Of a stretch of DNA of 51,398 nucleotides, positions 16,621-24,485 are shown piece by piece. A program made the translations under genes and the position numbers. Below the pieces are notes generated by a model. That model had not been told where the DNA came from, ran no database searches, and saw only the letters and a list, made by a program, of their open reading frames with translations. Each line of letters starts with the position of its first letter. Positions within the stretch are counted from its first letter, which is position 1. The stretch is from an uncultured Clostridia bacterium (GTDB taxonomy: Bacteria; Bacillota; Clostridia; Christensenellales; Borkfalkiaceae): the NCBI GenBank assembly GCA_947626685.1, contig CANQTD010000012.1:1-51398 (forward strand), written 5' to 3'.

Positions 16621-18530
16621 CGATACAGGAATTAGACGCGATCCGCGCACGGAAAAAAGAACTCATCGACGTCAGACGCCTCGTGAAAGAACAGGCGGAA
16701 GTGCTCGCCAAAAACACGGCGTACCGTAAGCAGGTGCTCGTTTGCGGCGGCACGGGCTGCACGTCCTCCCACTCCAAACAGGTCCTCGAGCATCTCGAAA
16801 AGACGCTCGAGGAGGAAGGGATCGGCGACGTGCTCGTCGTCAAGACGGGTTGCTTCGGCCTCTGCACCCTCGGCCCCATCATGATCGTCTATCCCGAGGG
16901 CGCGTTCTATGCGCAAATGACCCCCGAACACGTCGAGACCGTCGTGCGGCGCCACCTCATCCCCGGCGGCGAGATCGTGAAGGAGCTCCTCTATCAGGGC
17001 ACCGTCATGGACGACGGTTCGATCATCCCCTTTGCGGAGACGCCGTTCTATAAGAAGCAGATGCGCATCGCGCTTCGCAACTGCGGCGTGATCGCGGCGG
17101 AGGATATCGAAGAAGCCATCGGCGCGGGCGACTATCAGGCCCTCGAAAAGGTGCTCTCTTCCATGACCCCCGACGAGGTCATCAACGAAGTGCTCGAATC
17201 CGGCCTCCGCGGGCGGGGCGGCGCGGGCTTCCCCACCGGCAGAAAGTGGATGTTCGCAAAGGCCTCCGCGGGCGACGTCAAATATGTCTGCTGCAACGCC
17301 GACGAGGGCGACCCCGGCGCGTTCATGGACCGCTCCGTTCTCGAGGGCGACCCCCACTGCGTGCTCGAAGCGATGACGATCGCGGGATATGCGATCGGCG
17401 CGCACCAGGGCTACATCTACGTCCGCGCGGAGTACCCCATCGCCGTCCAGCGTCTCAAAATCGCCATCGGGCAGGCGAGGGAACACGGCCTCCTCGGGAA
17501 GAATATTTTGGGGCTCGGCTTCGATTTCGATATCGATATCCGTCTCGGCGCGGGCGCGTTCGTCTGCGGCGAGGAGACCGCGCTCATGACCTCCATCGAG
17601 GGCAACCGCGGCGAACCCCGTCCCCGTCCTCCTTTCCCCGCCGTGAAGGGCCTCTTCGAAAAACCCACCATCCTTAACAACGTGGAGACGTGGGCGAATA
17701 TCAACCCCATCATCATGAAGGGCGCGAAGTGGTACTCCTCCATCGGCACCGAGAGATCGAAGGGCACCAAAGTGTTCGCGCTCGGCGGCAAGATCACCAA
17801 CGTCGGGCTCGTCGAAGTCCCGATGGGCACCACGCTCCGCGAGATCATCGAGGAGATCGGCGGCGGTATCCCCAACGGCAAGGCGTTCAAGGCCGCGCAG
17901 ACGGGCGGTCCCTCCGGCGGCTGCCTCCCCGCGAGCGAACTCGACACCCAGATCGATTTCGACAACCTCGTCGCGAAGGGCTCCATGATGGGCTCGGGCG
18001 GTCTCATCGTGCTCGATGAGGACGACTGCATGGTCGATATCTCCAAATTCTACCTCGAATTTACGGCGGACGAGAGCTGCGGCAAGTGCACCCCCTGCCG
18101 CATCGGCACCAAGCGCCTCTTGCAACTTCTCACGAAGATCACGGAGGGCAAGGGCACGCCCGAGGACCTCGAAAAGATCCAGGAGCTCGCGGAGCACATG
18201 AAGGCTTCTTCCCTCTGCGCGCTCGGGCAGTCGGCGCCCAACCCCGTGCTCTCCACCCTGCACCACTTCCGCAAGGAGTATGAGGACCACATCTACAACC
18301 ACCACTGCGAAGCGGGCGTCTGCAAGGCCCTTCTGAACTTCACCATCGATAAGGAGAAGTGCATCGGCTGCGGCATGTGCGCGAAGAACTGCCCCGCTTC
18401 CGCTATCACGAGAACGGACTACGTCGCGCCCGGCCATAAGCTCGCGTCCTTCGAGATCGACAGCGCGAAGTGCGTGAAGTGCGGCGTTTGCCAGAGCAAC
18501 TGCAAATTCAAGGCAGTCGAGAGAAAGTGA
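16617..18530 (+). CDS. hydB: NADH-dependent [FeFe] hydrogenase subunit B (NuoF-like, diaphorase)
   Basis: A 637-residue flavoprotein subunit. Domains in order: an N-terminal thioredoxin-like [2Fe-2S] domain (Cys43, 48, 79, 83); the NuoF FMN/NADH domain with R-G-R-G-G-A-G-F-P-T-G near 198 and N-A-D-E-G-D-P-G-A near 229; an SLBB region; the C-G-K-C-T-P-C-R-I-G [4Fe-4S] motif near 487; and two C-terminal [4Fe-4S] ferredoxin motifs ending the protein. This is the HydB/HndC architecture of NAD-linked, probably electron-bifurcating hydrogenases. It overlaps hydC and is followed by hydA after 10 nt. Confidence 0.95.
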   Translation: MTIQELDAIRARKKELIDVRRLVKEQAEVLAKNTAYRKQVLVCGGTGCTSSHSKQVLEHLEKTLEEEGIGDVLVVKTGCFGLCTLGPIMIVYPEGAFYAQMTPEHVETVVRRHLIPGGEIVKELLYQGTVMDDGSIIPFAETPFYKKQMRIALRNCGVIAAEDIEEAIGAGDYQALEKVLSSMTPDEVINEVLESGLRGRGGAGFPTGRKWMFAKASAGDVKYVCCNADEGDPGAFMDRSVLEGDPHCVLEAMTIAGYAIGAHQGYIYVRAEYPIAVQRLKIAIGQAREHGLLGKNILGLGFDFDIDIRLGAGAFVCGEETALMTSIEGNRGEPRPRPPFPAVKGLFEKPTILNNVETWANINPIIMKGAKWYSSIGTERSKGTKVFALGGKITNVGLVEVPMGTTLREIIEEIGGGIPNGKAFKAAQTGGPSGGCLPASELDTQIDFDNLVAKGSMMGSGGLIVLDEDDCMVDISKFYLEFTADESCGKCTPCRIGTKRLLQLLTKITEGKGTPEDLEKIQELAEHMKASSLCALGQSAPNPVLSTLHHFRKEYEDHIYNHHCEAGVCKALLNFTIDKEKCIGCGMCAKNCPASAITRTDYVAPGHKLASFEIDSAKCVKCGVCQSNCKFKAVERK

Positions 18531-18540
18531 GGTGAATCAC

Positions 18541-20256
18541 ATGGTTAATCTGAAAATCAACAATATTCCCGTAACTGTTCCCGAGGGGACGACCATTCTG
18601 GAAGCGGCGCGCCTTGCGCACGTCGAGATCCCGACCCTGTGCTATCTGAAAGACGTCGCCTGCGTCGGTTCCTGCCGTATGTGCCTCGTCGAAGCGACGG
18701 GCGCGCGCGGTCTCGTGGCGGCGTGCGTGTACCCCGTGTCCGAGGGCATGGAGGTCAAGACGAACACCGAGAAGTGCAGAAAGAGCAGAAAGATGTCCCT
18801 CGAACTGCTCCTCTCCAAGCACAAGAAAGAATGTCTCGCATGCGAGCGCGCGGGCAACTGCGAATTGCAGCGTCTCTCCACCGAATACGGTTGCGACCCC
18901 AACCATTTCGAAGGCGAACCCCTCGACCATCCCCTCGACGAGTCCGCGCCCTACGTCGTGCGCGACCGCGACAAGTGCATCAACTGCAACCGCTGCGTGG
19001 CGGCCTGCAAGAAGCAGTCGGTCGGCGCGATCGGCCCCATCGGCAGAGGGTATAACGTCCACGTCGGCAGCGCGTTCGAGATGTCGCTCATGGAATCGGT
19101 CTGCGTGGGCTGCGGCCAGTGCATCGTGGCATGCCCCGTCGGCGCGCTCAAAGAACGCACGACGGTAGACAGCGTGTGGGAAGCGATCGCAGATCCCGAG
19201 AAGAAGGTCGTTTTCTTCACCGCGCCCTCCGTCCGCGCGACGCTCGGCGAGGCGTTCGGCCTTCCCGTCGGCACCAATGTCGAAGGCAAGATGGTCGCGG
19301 CGATCCGTCGTCTCGGCAATGTCGAAGTGTTCAACATGGACGTCACCGCCGACCTCACCATCATGGAGGAGGCATATGAGCTCGTCAGCCGCATCAAGAA
19401 CGGCGAAACGCTCCCCATGTTCACTTCCTGCTGCCCCGGCTGGGTGAAATTTGTCGAGCAAAAATACCCCGATTTCATTCCCAACCTCTCCACCTGCAAG
19501 TCCCCGCAGGAGATGTTCGGCGCCCTTCTCAAAACATATTACTGCGAGAAGAACGGCATCGACCCCAAGAATCTGTATGTCGTCTCCGTCATCCCTTGCA
19601 CGGCGAAGAAGTACGAGTGCACCCGTCCCGAGATGAACGGCGAGGTGGACACCGCGCTCACCACCCGCGAGCTCGCCCGCATGATCAAGACGGCGGGCAT
19701 CAAGTTCGCCGACCTTCCCGATGAGGAATTCGACAACCCGTTCGCAACGGCGACGGGCGGCGGTGCGATCTTCGGCGCGACGGGCGGCGTGATGGAAGCG
19801 GCTCTCCGCGTTGCGGCGAAACTTCTCGACGGCAATTTCGAAGTCGTCGACTTCCCCGAAGTGCGCGGCACCAGCCCCATCAAGGAAGCGACCTATTCCG
19901 TTGCGGGCGTCACGGTGCGCGTCGCGGTCGCGAGCGGCCTTGCAAACGCCGCGGAGATCCTCGACGGGATCAAGGCGGGTACCCGCCACTACGACTTCGT
20001 CGAGATCATGGCGTGCCCCGGCGGGTGCGTGAACGGCGGCGGTCAGCCCACTTTGCCCGACAGTGTGCGCAACAACGTCAACCTCAAAGGTCTGCGCGCG
20101 AAGGCGCTCTACTCGGCGGACAAGGAGAATACCCTCCGCGCCTCCGACGAATCGCCCGTCATGGCGCAGGTCTACGGCGAATATTTCGGGTCGCAGGGCA
20201 GCCATAAGGCGCACGAAGTTCTGCACACCCACTACACCGCGAACAAGAGGATTTGA
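18541..20256 (+). CDS. hydA: [FeFe] hydrogenase catalytic subunit A (group A3-like)
   Basis: A 571-residue H2-producing or -consuming subunit. The N-terminus has a plant-type [2Fe-2S] site (Cys34, 45, 48, 62), a His-ligated [4Fe-4S] site (His94, Cys98, 101, 107) and two ferredoxin-type [4Fe-4S] motifs. H-cluster motifs follow: T-S-C-C-P-G-W (295-301), I-P-C-T-A-K-K-Y-E (351-359) and E-I-M-A-C-P-G-G-C (488-496), then the small-subunit tail. The usual Met of the second motif is Ile351. ATG 18541 is preferred to GTG 18532 because GAGGTG sits 6 nt upstream. It lacks the C-terminal extra domain of T. maritima HydA. No maturases (hydEFG) are in the window. Confidence 0.96.
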   Translation: MVNLKINNIPVTVPEGTTILEAARLAHVEIPTLCYLKDVACVGSCRMCLVEATGARGLVAACVYPVSEGMEVKTNTEKCRKSRKMSLELLLSKHKKECLACERAGNCELQRLSTEYGCDPNHFEGEPLDHPLDESAPYVVRDRDKCINCNRCVAACKKQSVGAIGPIGRGYNVHVGSAFEMSLMESVCVGCGQCIVACPVGALKERTTVDSVWEAIADPEKKVVFFTAPSVRATLGEAFGLPVGTNVEGKMVAAIRRLGNVEVFNMDVTADLTIMEEAYELVSRIKNGETLPMFTSCCPGWVKFVEQKYPDFIPNLSTCKSPQEMFGALLKTYYCEKNGIDPKNLYVVSVIPCTAKKYECTRPEMNGEVDTALTTRELARMIKTAGIKFADLPDEEFDNPFATATGGGAIFGATGGVMEAALRVAAKLLDGNFEVVDFPEVRGTSPIKEATYSVAGVTVRVAVASGLANAAEILDGIKAGTRHYDFVEIMACPGGCVNGGGQPTLPDSVRNNVNLKGLRAKALYSADKENTLRASDESPVMAQVYGEYFGSQGSHKAHEVLHTHYTANKRI

Positions 20257-20273
20257 GTGTTTTAAGACAAGAG

Positions 20274-20302
20274 GTCCCGTCTCTTTGCAGACGGGACTTT
20301 TT
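20274..20302 (+). terminator. Intrinsic terminator of hydCBA
   Basis: A 9-bp stem GTCCCGTCT/AGACGGGAC (20274-20297), 6-nt loop and five T. Confidence 0.9.
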
Positions 20303-20330
20303 GTATGGTCTAAAAAAGGAAGGTTTTCTT

Positions 20331-20450
20331 GGCTGCCCCTTGAGGGGGAGCTCCGCCGTAGGCGGTGAGGGGGTGTCGTTCTGATTACGAACCACCCCTT
20401 CCGTCACTCGCGTTGCTCGTGACACCCACCCCTCGAGGGGTGGGCAAGGA
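20331..20450. repeat. Palindromic intergenic repeat, family 1, copy B
   Basis: Same module order as copy A in reverse orientation. The palindrome CCCACCCCTCGAGGGGTGGG is at 20425-20444, with CCGCCGTAGGCGG and GTCACTCGCGTTGCTCGTGAC hairpins. It lies between hydA and the DMT transporter; the rest of this 365-bp gap is a terminator, a dispersed motif and a promoter. Confidence 0.75.
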
Positions 20451-20501
20451 TAAAGGGAGCGGGCAAAACATTTGTGAAATGCCCGTTTCGACATCTTCCC
20501 C

Positions 20502-20523
20502 TCGGACATGGTATGCCCGTTTT
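20502..20523 (-). repeat. Dispersed motif GGGCATACCRTGTCCGA, copy 2
   Basis: The minus strand carries AAAACGGGCATACC, then A, then TGTCCGA, matching 48530-48551 at 21 of 22 positions. A partial copy (AAACGGGCAT) follows about 25 nt later on the same strand. Confidence 0.5.
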
Positions 20524-20585
20524 CTGTGAACAAGAATAAATTTCTGCCTACATTCCCGTGAACGAAAAAAAGGCAAGAGAAGCGT

Positions 20586-20614
20586 TTGACAAATTTTTCC
20601 CGAAACCATATAAT
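20586..20614 (+). promoter_or_regulatory. Perfect consensus promoter of the DMT transporter, leaderless layout
   Basis: TTGACA (20586-20591), a 17-nt spacer and TATAAT (20609-20614). Seven nt separate the -10 box from ATG 20622. The in-frame TTG at 20586 is this -35 box, not a start codon. Confidence 0.88.
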
Positions 20615-20621
20615 AAATCGT

Positions 20622-21575
20622 ATGCAGTCTGCGGTCAAGAAAAAGAGTTTCGGGATCCTGATGATCCTCGGCGCGGCCCTCTCGTTCGCGCTCATGAATT
20701 TTTTCGTGAATGCGGCGGGAGATCTCCCCGTCATGCAGAAGGTGTTCTTCCGCAACCTCGTCGCGGCGTTTATCGCGGCGGGCTGCCTGTGCTTCGAAAA
20801 GGAGAAGTTCCGCATCCATGACAGGCGCTGCCTCCTGTGGCTCTTTTTGCGCGCCGCCGTCGGATTTTTGGGCGTGGTGCTCAATTTCTACGCCATCGAC
20901 CACCTCGCGAGCATCTCCGACGCCTCCATCCTCAACAAGCTCTCCCCCTTTTTCGCCATCCTCTTTTCGGCGTTTTTGCTGAAAGAGAAACCGACGGCCG
21001 TCGACCTCGTCTTCGTGTGCGTTGCCTTCGCGGGCGCCGTCCTCGTGGCGGGGCCGAGTTTTTCGATGGACTTTGTTCCCGCCCTCGCGGGCATTGCGGG
21101 CGGCGCGTGCGCGGGATTTGCCTATACCTGCGTGCGCGTCCTCTCCTTCAAGGGGGAACGGGCGAATATGACGGTGTTCTTCTTTTCCGCCTTCTCCACC
21201 CTTGCCGCGCTTCCCTTCTTCATCGCAAATTATGTGCAGATGTCCCCTATGCAGCTCACCTTTTTGCTGCTCTCGGGGGTCGCCGCGGCGGGAGGACAGT
21301 TCTTCATCACCGCCGCCTATCGCTTCGCACCCGCCAAAGAGATCTCGGTATTCGACTACGCGCAGGTGCTCTTCGCCGCCCTCCTCGGCTACTTTTTCCT
21401 GAGACAGGTCCCCAAAATGCTCTCCTATGCGGGGTATGCCGTCATCATCGGCGCGGCCGTGGGCAGGTGGGCTTACCATCTGATCCGCGAGAAAAAAAAG
21501 CGCGCTCCCTCCGAACCCGCAGAAAAGGAGAAAAAGCCCGCGCAAGGGGACACGCACGAAAACAAAGACGGATAA
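20622..21575 (+). CDS. DMT-superfamily (EamA) transporter
   Basis: A 317-residue inner-membrane protein with about ten TM helices in two EamA repeats, the layout of drug/metabolite exporters (RhaT/YdcZ-like). The substrate is unknown. The repeat marker A-x-x-x-x-N-K-L-S-P-F-F-A is present in the first half. The tail after the last helix is strongly charged (Lys/Glu, cytoplasmic). ATG 20622 has no Shine-Dalgarno site and falls at the expected transcription start, so a leaderless mRNA is predicted. It is followed by another membrane protein with its own promoter. Confidence 0.9.
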   Translation: MQSAVKKKSFGILMILGAALSFALMNFFVNAAGDLPVMQKVFFRNLVAAFIAAGCLCFEKEKFRIHDRRCLLWLFLRAAVGFLGVVLNFYAIDHLASISDASILNKLSPFFAILFSAFLLKEKPTAVDLVFVCVAFAGAVLVAGPSFSMDFVPALAGIAGGACAGFAYTCVRVLSFKGERANMTVFFFSAFSTLAALPFFIANYVQMSPMQLTFLLLSGVAAAGGQFFITAAYRFAPAKEISVFDYAQVLFAALLGYFFLRQVPKMLSYAGYAVIIGAAVGRWAYHLIREKKKRAPSEPAEKEKKPAQGDTHENKDG

Positions 21576-21589
21576 TCGCGAAGAATCAG

Positions 21590-21618
21590 TTGCTTTTTAT
21601 TCAGAATTATGATATGAT
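21590..21618 (+). promoter_or_regulatory. Promoter of the flippase-domain protein
   Basis: TTGCTT (21590-21595), a 17-nt spacer and TATGAT (21613-21618). Predicted leader is only about 12 nt but includes GAGG. Confidence 0.75.
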
Positions 21619-21636
21619 ATTAGCTACGAGGCATTC

Positions 21637-22917
21637 ATGAACGAAAAAATTCCCCAGGACGAAGCCCCTACGGAGGTCCCAGCCGGATCCGCAGGGCTCG
21701 ACCATACAACTGAATCCCCGACGGAGGGTATGGACCCGGAGGCCCGCGCCGAATTTAACCAGCAGCGGAAGATGGACATGCTCTCCAAAAAGATCGAGGA
21801 AAAGAGTGCGGAAGGGAAAAAGTCCAAAAACCTCAAGTGGTGGATCCAGACCATCCTTTTGATCCTTCTCATCATCGGCTCCATCGTGCTCCTCTTCGGC
21901 GTGACCAGCCTCATCGAAGGTGAGGGCATGCGCCCGTTCAAGAGCATGATCCTCGGGGTGAATTGGGGGTACTTTGCCATCCTCATCTGCATCGTGCTCC
22001 TCTACATGTTCTTTGAGAGCTCGAAATACTCCTATCTTTTGAAGATCTCGACGGGGAAATTTTACCCGCGCACCTCTTTGAAGGTCATGTTCCTCGGCAA
22101 GTATTACGACGGGATCACCCCGCTGGGCACGGGCGGACAACCTTTCCAGATCTACTATCTGCACAAGAAGAGCAGCATCCCCGCGGGAGTCGCGACGGCG
22201 GTCCCACTCGTGAAATTCATCGTCACCACGATCGTATACTGCTCTCTCGCGATGGTGCTCTTTTCGATCGCGCCCAATTACCTGCCCGGGAGCTGGGGGG
22301 ATACGACCCTCTTTGTCGTCGCATGGGTCTCCATGTTCGGCAATCTCCTGATCCCCGTGCTCATGACGATGTTCTCCCTCTTCCCCAATTTCGGGAAGAA
22401 AGTCATCGCGTGGATCGTCCACTTCCTCTGGAAGATCAAGATCGTGCGGCACAAATACAGGGTGATGCACAAGTATGTGTATGAGATGCAGGAATACCGC
22501 CGCTCGCTCAAAGGGCTCATCAAGAAATGGTGGCACTTTATCCCGCTTGCCCTGATCGCGCTCGTCGTCGCGGTCCTGAGCAACTCGATCCCCTTCTTCG
22601 TCATCCTCTCGATCACCGATGTGACGCCGACCCTCCACCTGTATGTGGAGGTGCTGTGCCTGAGCATGGTCTCCTTCTATGCGTCCTCCTTCGTCCCCAC
22701 GCCCGGCAACAGCGGCGCGTTCGAAGGCGCGGGTGCCGTCATCTTTACGACCGCTCTCGCAGGTTACGGCGGCATGACGGGGCTCATCGGCTGGTCCATT
22801 CTCGTATGGCGTCTGCTCACTTACTATATCTATATCTTTACGGGCGTGGGCATCAACATCTTTGAGATCATCCGCAGCGTCGTGCGCAAGTCGCTCGCGG
22901 CAAAGCGGGGAGAATAA
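21637..22917 (+). CDS. Lysylphosphatidylglycerol synthase-type TM (MprF flippase domain) protein
   Basis: A 426-residue protein of the UPF0104/PF03706 group. A hydrophilic N-terminal tail (about 1-65, acidic then Lys-rich) is followed by about eight TM helices carrying the marker segments P-L-G-T-G-G-Q-P-F-Q and P-T-P-G-N-S-G-A-F-E-G, hallmarks of MprF N-terminal flippase domains. The MprF aminoacyl-transferase domain is absent, so it is probably a lipid flippase or lipid-linked-sugar handling protein. The ribosome site GAGG is close to ATG 21637. A strong terminator follows. Confidence 0.88.
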   Translation: MNEKIPQDEAPTEVPAGSAGLDHTTESPTEGMDPEARAEFNQQRKMDMLSKKIEEKSAEGKKSKNLKWWIQTILLILLIIGSIVLLFGVTSLIEGEGMRPFKSMILGVNWGYFAILICIVLLYMFFESSKYSYLLKISTGKFYPRTSLKVMFLGKYYDGITPLGTGGQPFQIYYLHKKSSIPAGVATAVPLVKFIVTTIVYCSLAMVLFSIAPNYLPGSWGDTTLFVVAWVSMFGNLLIPVLMTMFSLFPNFGKKVIAWIVHFLWKIKIVRHKYRVMHKYVYEMQEYRRSLKGLIKKWWHFIPLALIALVVAVLSNSIPFFVILSITDVTPTLHLYVEVLCLSMVSFYASSFVPTPGNSGAFEGAGAVIFTTALAGYGGMTGLIGWSILVWRLLTYYIYIFTGVGINIFEIIRSVVRKSLAAKRGE

Positions 22918-22933
22918 ACTTCGATAAACAGAT

Positions 22934-22971
22934 CGCGCCCGCCGAGGTCATGCCTCGGCGGGCGCGTTTTT
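22934..22971 (+). terminator. Intrinsic terminator after the flippase-domain gene
   Basis: A 14-bp stem (22934-22947 with 22953-22966), 5-nt loop and five T. The opposing TerB-like gene ends close by and may share it. Confidence 0.92.
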
Positions 22972-22988
22972 CATGTATCGGCCGTTTT

Positions 22989-23441
22989 TCAACGGATGAG
23001 TTTCTTGATCCAATTCTTCTCTTTGAGGGAGACCTTGCCGTCGATCGCGCAGATCATGAGGCAGACGGTGACGATGTCGTCTTTGAGGTCGTCCGAGAGG
23101 AGACCGATGAGGTCGACGAGGCTGTCCACCGCGTATTTGAGTTCACGGCTCCCCGCCTTCAGTTCGCGCGCGGCATTCCTGCAATCGTCGAGGTCGACGG
23201 CGTCCCCGAAGAACGTCTGCATGAGCGGGTAGGCGACGAGGAGTTCCTCATCCGTCACCCTTCCGTCGGCGGCGATTGCGCCGAGGATAAAGGTCGCGTA
23301 CAGGGTGAGCCCGTCCTGCCCGTTCCCCGCGATCGCGGTGAGCGCGGGAATGACGCGCGCCGATTTTTCGCTCAGAATGGCGGTGTACATGAGCGGGTCG
23401 AGAGCTTCCAGCTCTCTGCAAAGTTGGTTAAATTCTTTCAT
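22989..23441 (-). CDS. TerB-like protein (150 aa)
   Basis: An all-helical acidic protein with two TerB-type helix-loop motifs, A-A-D-G-R-V-T-D-E-E (near 57-66) and A-I-D-G-K-V-S-L-K-E (near 131-140), each giving Asp/Glu residues suited to metal binding as in TerB of tellurite-resistance clusters. Exact function is unknown. AAGGAGG precedes ATG 23441. It is last in the ade-rdgB-phosphodiesterase operon, 19 nt after the previous stop. Confidence 0.7.
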   Translation of the reverse strand: MKEFNQLCRELEALDPLMYTAILSEKSARVIPALTAIAGNGQDGLTLYATFILGAIAADGRVTDEELLVAYPLMQTFFGDAVDLDDCRNAARELKAGSRELKYAVDSLVDLIGLLSDDLKDDIVTVCLMICAIDGKVSLKEKNWIKKLIR

Positions 23442-23460
23442 AGCATCCTCCTTGAATCGT

Positions 23461-23928
23461 TTATTTCAGCGGCACGATCGCCGCCGTGATTTTTTTGCCG
23501 TGAACGACGAGATAGGCATAGCTCGCCTCCGTGAAAGAGCCGAGCGCGCCCGGATTGACGAGCAGCACGCCGTCCACCTCTTCGATCTTCGCGCGGTGGG
23601 TGTGCCCGTAGAGGGCGGCGTCGCAGCCGAGTTCGCGGGCCCTTGCGGCGAGTTTGGAGAGCGAACCCTTCACGCCGTACTTGTGCCCGTGGCAGCAAAA
23701 AATGCGGACGCCCTCGGCTTCGAGCACGCATTCCTCCTCCCCATAGGAGAAGTCGCAATTCCCGCGGAGAACGGTCGTCTTATCGGGGAACGCGGACATG
23801 GTATCCCTCAAATCGGCCGACCCGTCCCCGAGGTGCACGATATGATCGTTCTCGGCGAACAGGTGGCGGACCTTGTCCACCGCCCCTCTTCTTCCGTGTG
23901 AATCGGAGATGACCACAAATGTTTTCAT
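23461..23928 (-). CDS. YfcE/MJ0936-family metallophosphodiesterase
   Basis: A 155-residue calcineurin-type phosphoesterase. Metal motifs: I-S-D-S-H-G (Asp9, His11), L-G-D-G (Asp35), R-G-N-C-D (Asn57), C-H-G-H (near 79-82) and Y-G-H-T-H (near 107-111). Family members cleave phosphodiesters such as bis-pNPP or 2',3'-cAMP; the natural substrate is unknown. The start overlaps the rdgB stop by 4 nt (ATGA). rdgB-yfcE pairs are common in Firmicutes. Confidence 0.9.
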   Translation of the reverse strand: MKTFVVISDSHGRRGAVDKVRHLFAENDHIVHLGDGSADLRDTMSAFPDKTTVLRGNCDFSYGEEECVLEAEGVRIFCCHGHKYGVKGSLSKLAARARELGCDAALYGHTHRAKIEEVDGVLLVNPGALGSFTEASYAYLVVHGKKITAAIVPLK

Positions 23929-24485
23929 AGCTTTTCCAAGAGCGCCCTCAGGGCGCGCCCCCTGTGCGACACCGAATTTTTTTCCTCTTCGTCCGCCTCT
24001 GCGAACGTCTTGCCGAGATCGTCCGAATAAAAGAGTGCGTCGTAGCCGAAGCCGTGCTTTCCGCGCTCCGCGTGCAGAATGGTCCCGTAGGCGCGGCCTT
24101 CGGCGGAATACGTCGTCCCGTCCGAACGGACGAGCGCGACAGCGCAGCAGAAATACGCCCGCCTGCTTTCGACCCCCTCGAGATTTTTGAGAAGAAGGGC
24201 GCGGTTTTCAGCATCCCCGCCTCCCGAATAGCGCGCGCTGAACACGCCGGGCGCACCGCCGAGCGCGTCCACACACAGGCCGCTGTCGTCGGCGATCGCG
24301 GACATGCCCGTGGCGTTTGCGATGGAGCGCGCCTTCAAGAGGGCGTTTTCGAGGAAGGTCTCGCCCGTCTCCTCCACCTCGCCGCAAAAGCCCGCTTCGC
24401 GCGCGGAAACGATCTCAAAGCCCGTGAGGATCTCGCGGATCTCCCTGAGTTTGTGCGGATTGCCCGTGGCGGCAACGAGTTTCAT
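23925..24485 (-). CDS. rdgB: XTP/dITP diphosphatase (HAM1/RdgB)
   Basis: A 186-residue house-cleaning pyrophosphatase that removes XTP, ITP and dITP. The opening A-T-G-N-P-H-K (6-12), E-T-F-L-E-N-A-L-L-K-A (near 42-52) and A-D-D-S-G-L-C-V-D-A-L (near 65-75) are the substrate and metal motifs, and S-H-R-G-R-A-L near the end is the base-recognition loop. It overlaps ade by 4 nt upstream and the phosphodiesterase by 4 nt downstream, giving a purine salvage/sanitation operon. Confidence 0.95.
   Translation of the reverse strand: MKLVAATGNPHKLREIREILTGFEIVSAREAGFCGEVEETGETFLENALLKARSIANATGMSAIADDSGLCVDALGGAPGVFSARYSGGGDAENRALLLKNLEGVESRRAYFCCAVALVRSDGTTYSAEGRAYGTILHAERGKHGFGYDALFYSDDLGKTFAEADEEEKNSVSHRGRALRALLEKL

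Noticed and set aside
16632..18437. 601-codon minus-strand frame opposite hydB
   Set aside because: Shadow of hydB; no ribosome site, promoter or recognisable domain.
18508..20232. 574-codon minus-strand frame opposite hydA
   Set aside because: Antisense to a gene with complete hydrogenase motifs; Asp/His/Arg-rich nonsense composition.
20586..20621. TTG 20586 as start of the DMT transporter
   Set aside because: The TTG is the first half of a perfect -35 box, and the -10 box lies within the proposed coding extension.
23797..23812. Further copies of the dispersed motif at 11735, 23800 and 50385
   Set aside because: These are 12-13-base partial matches inside coding sequence, within chance expectation.
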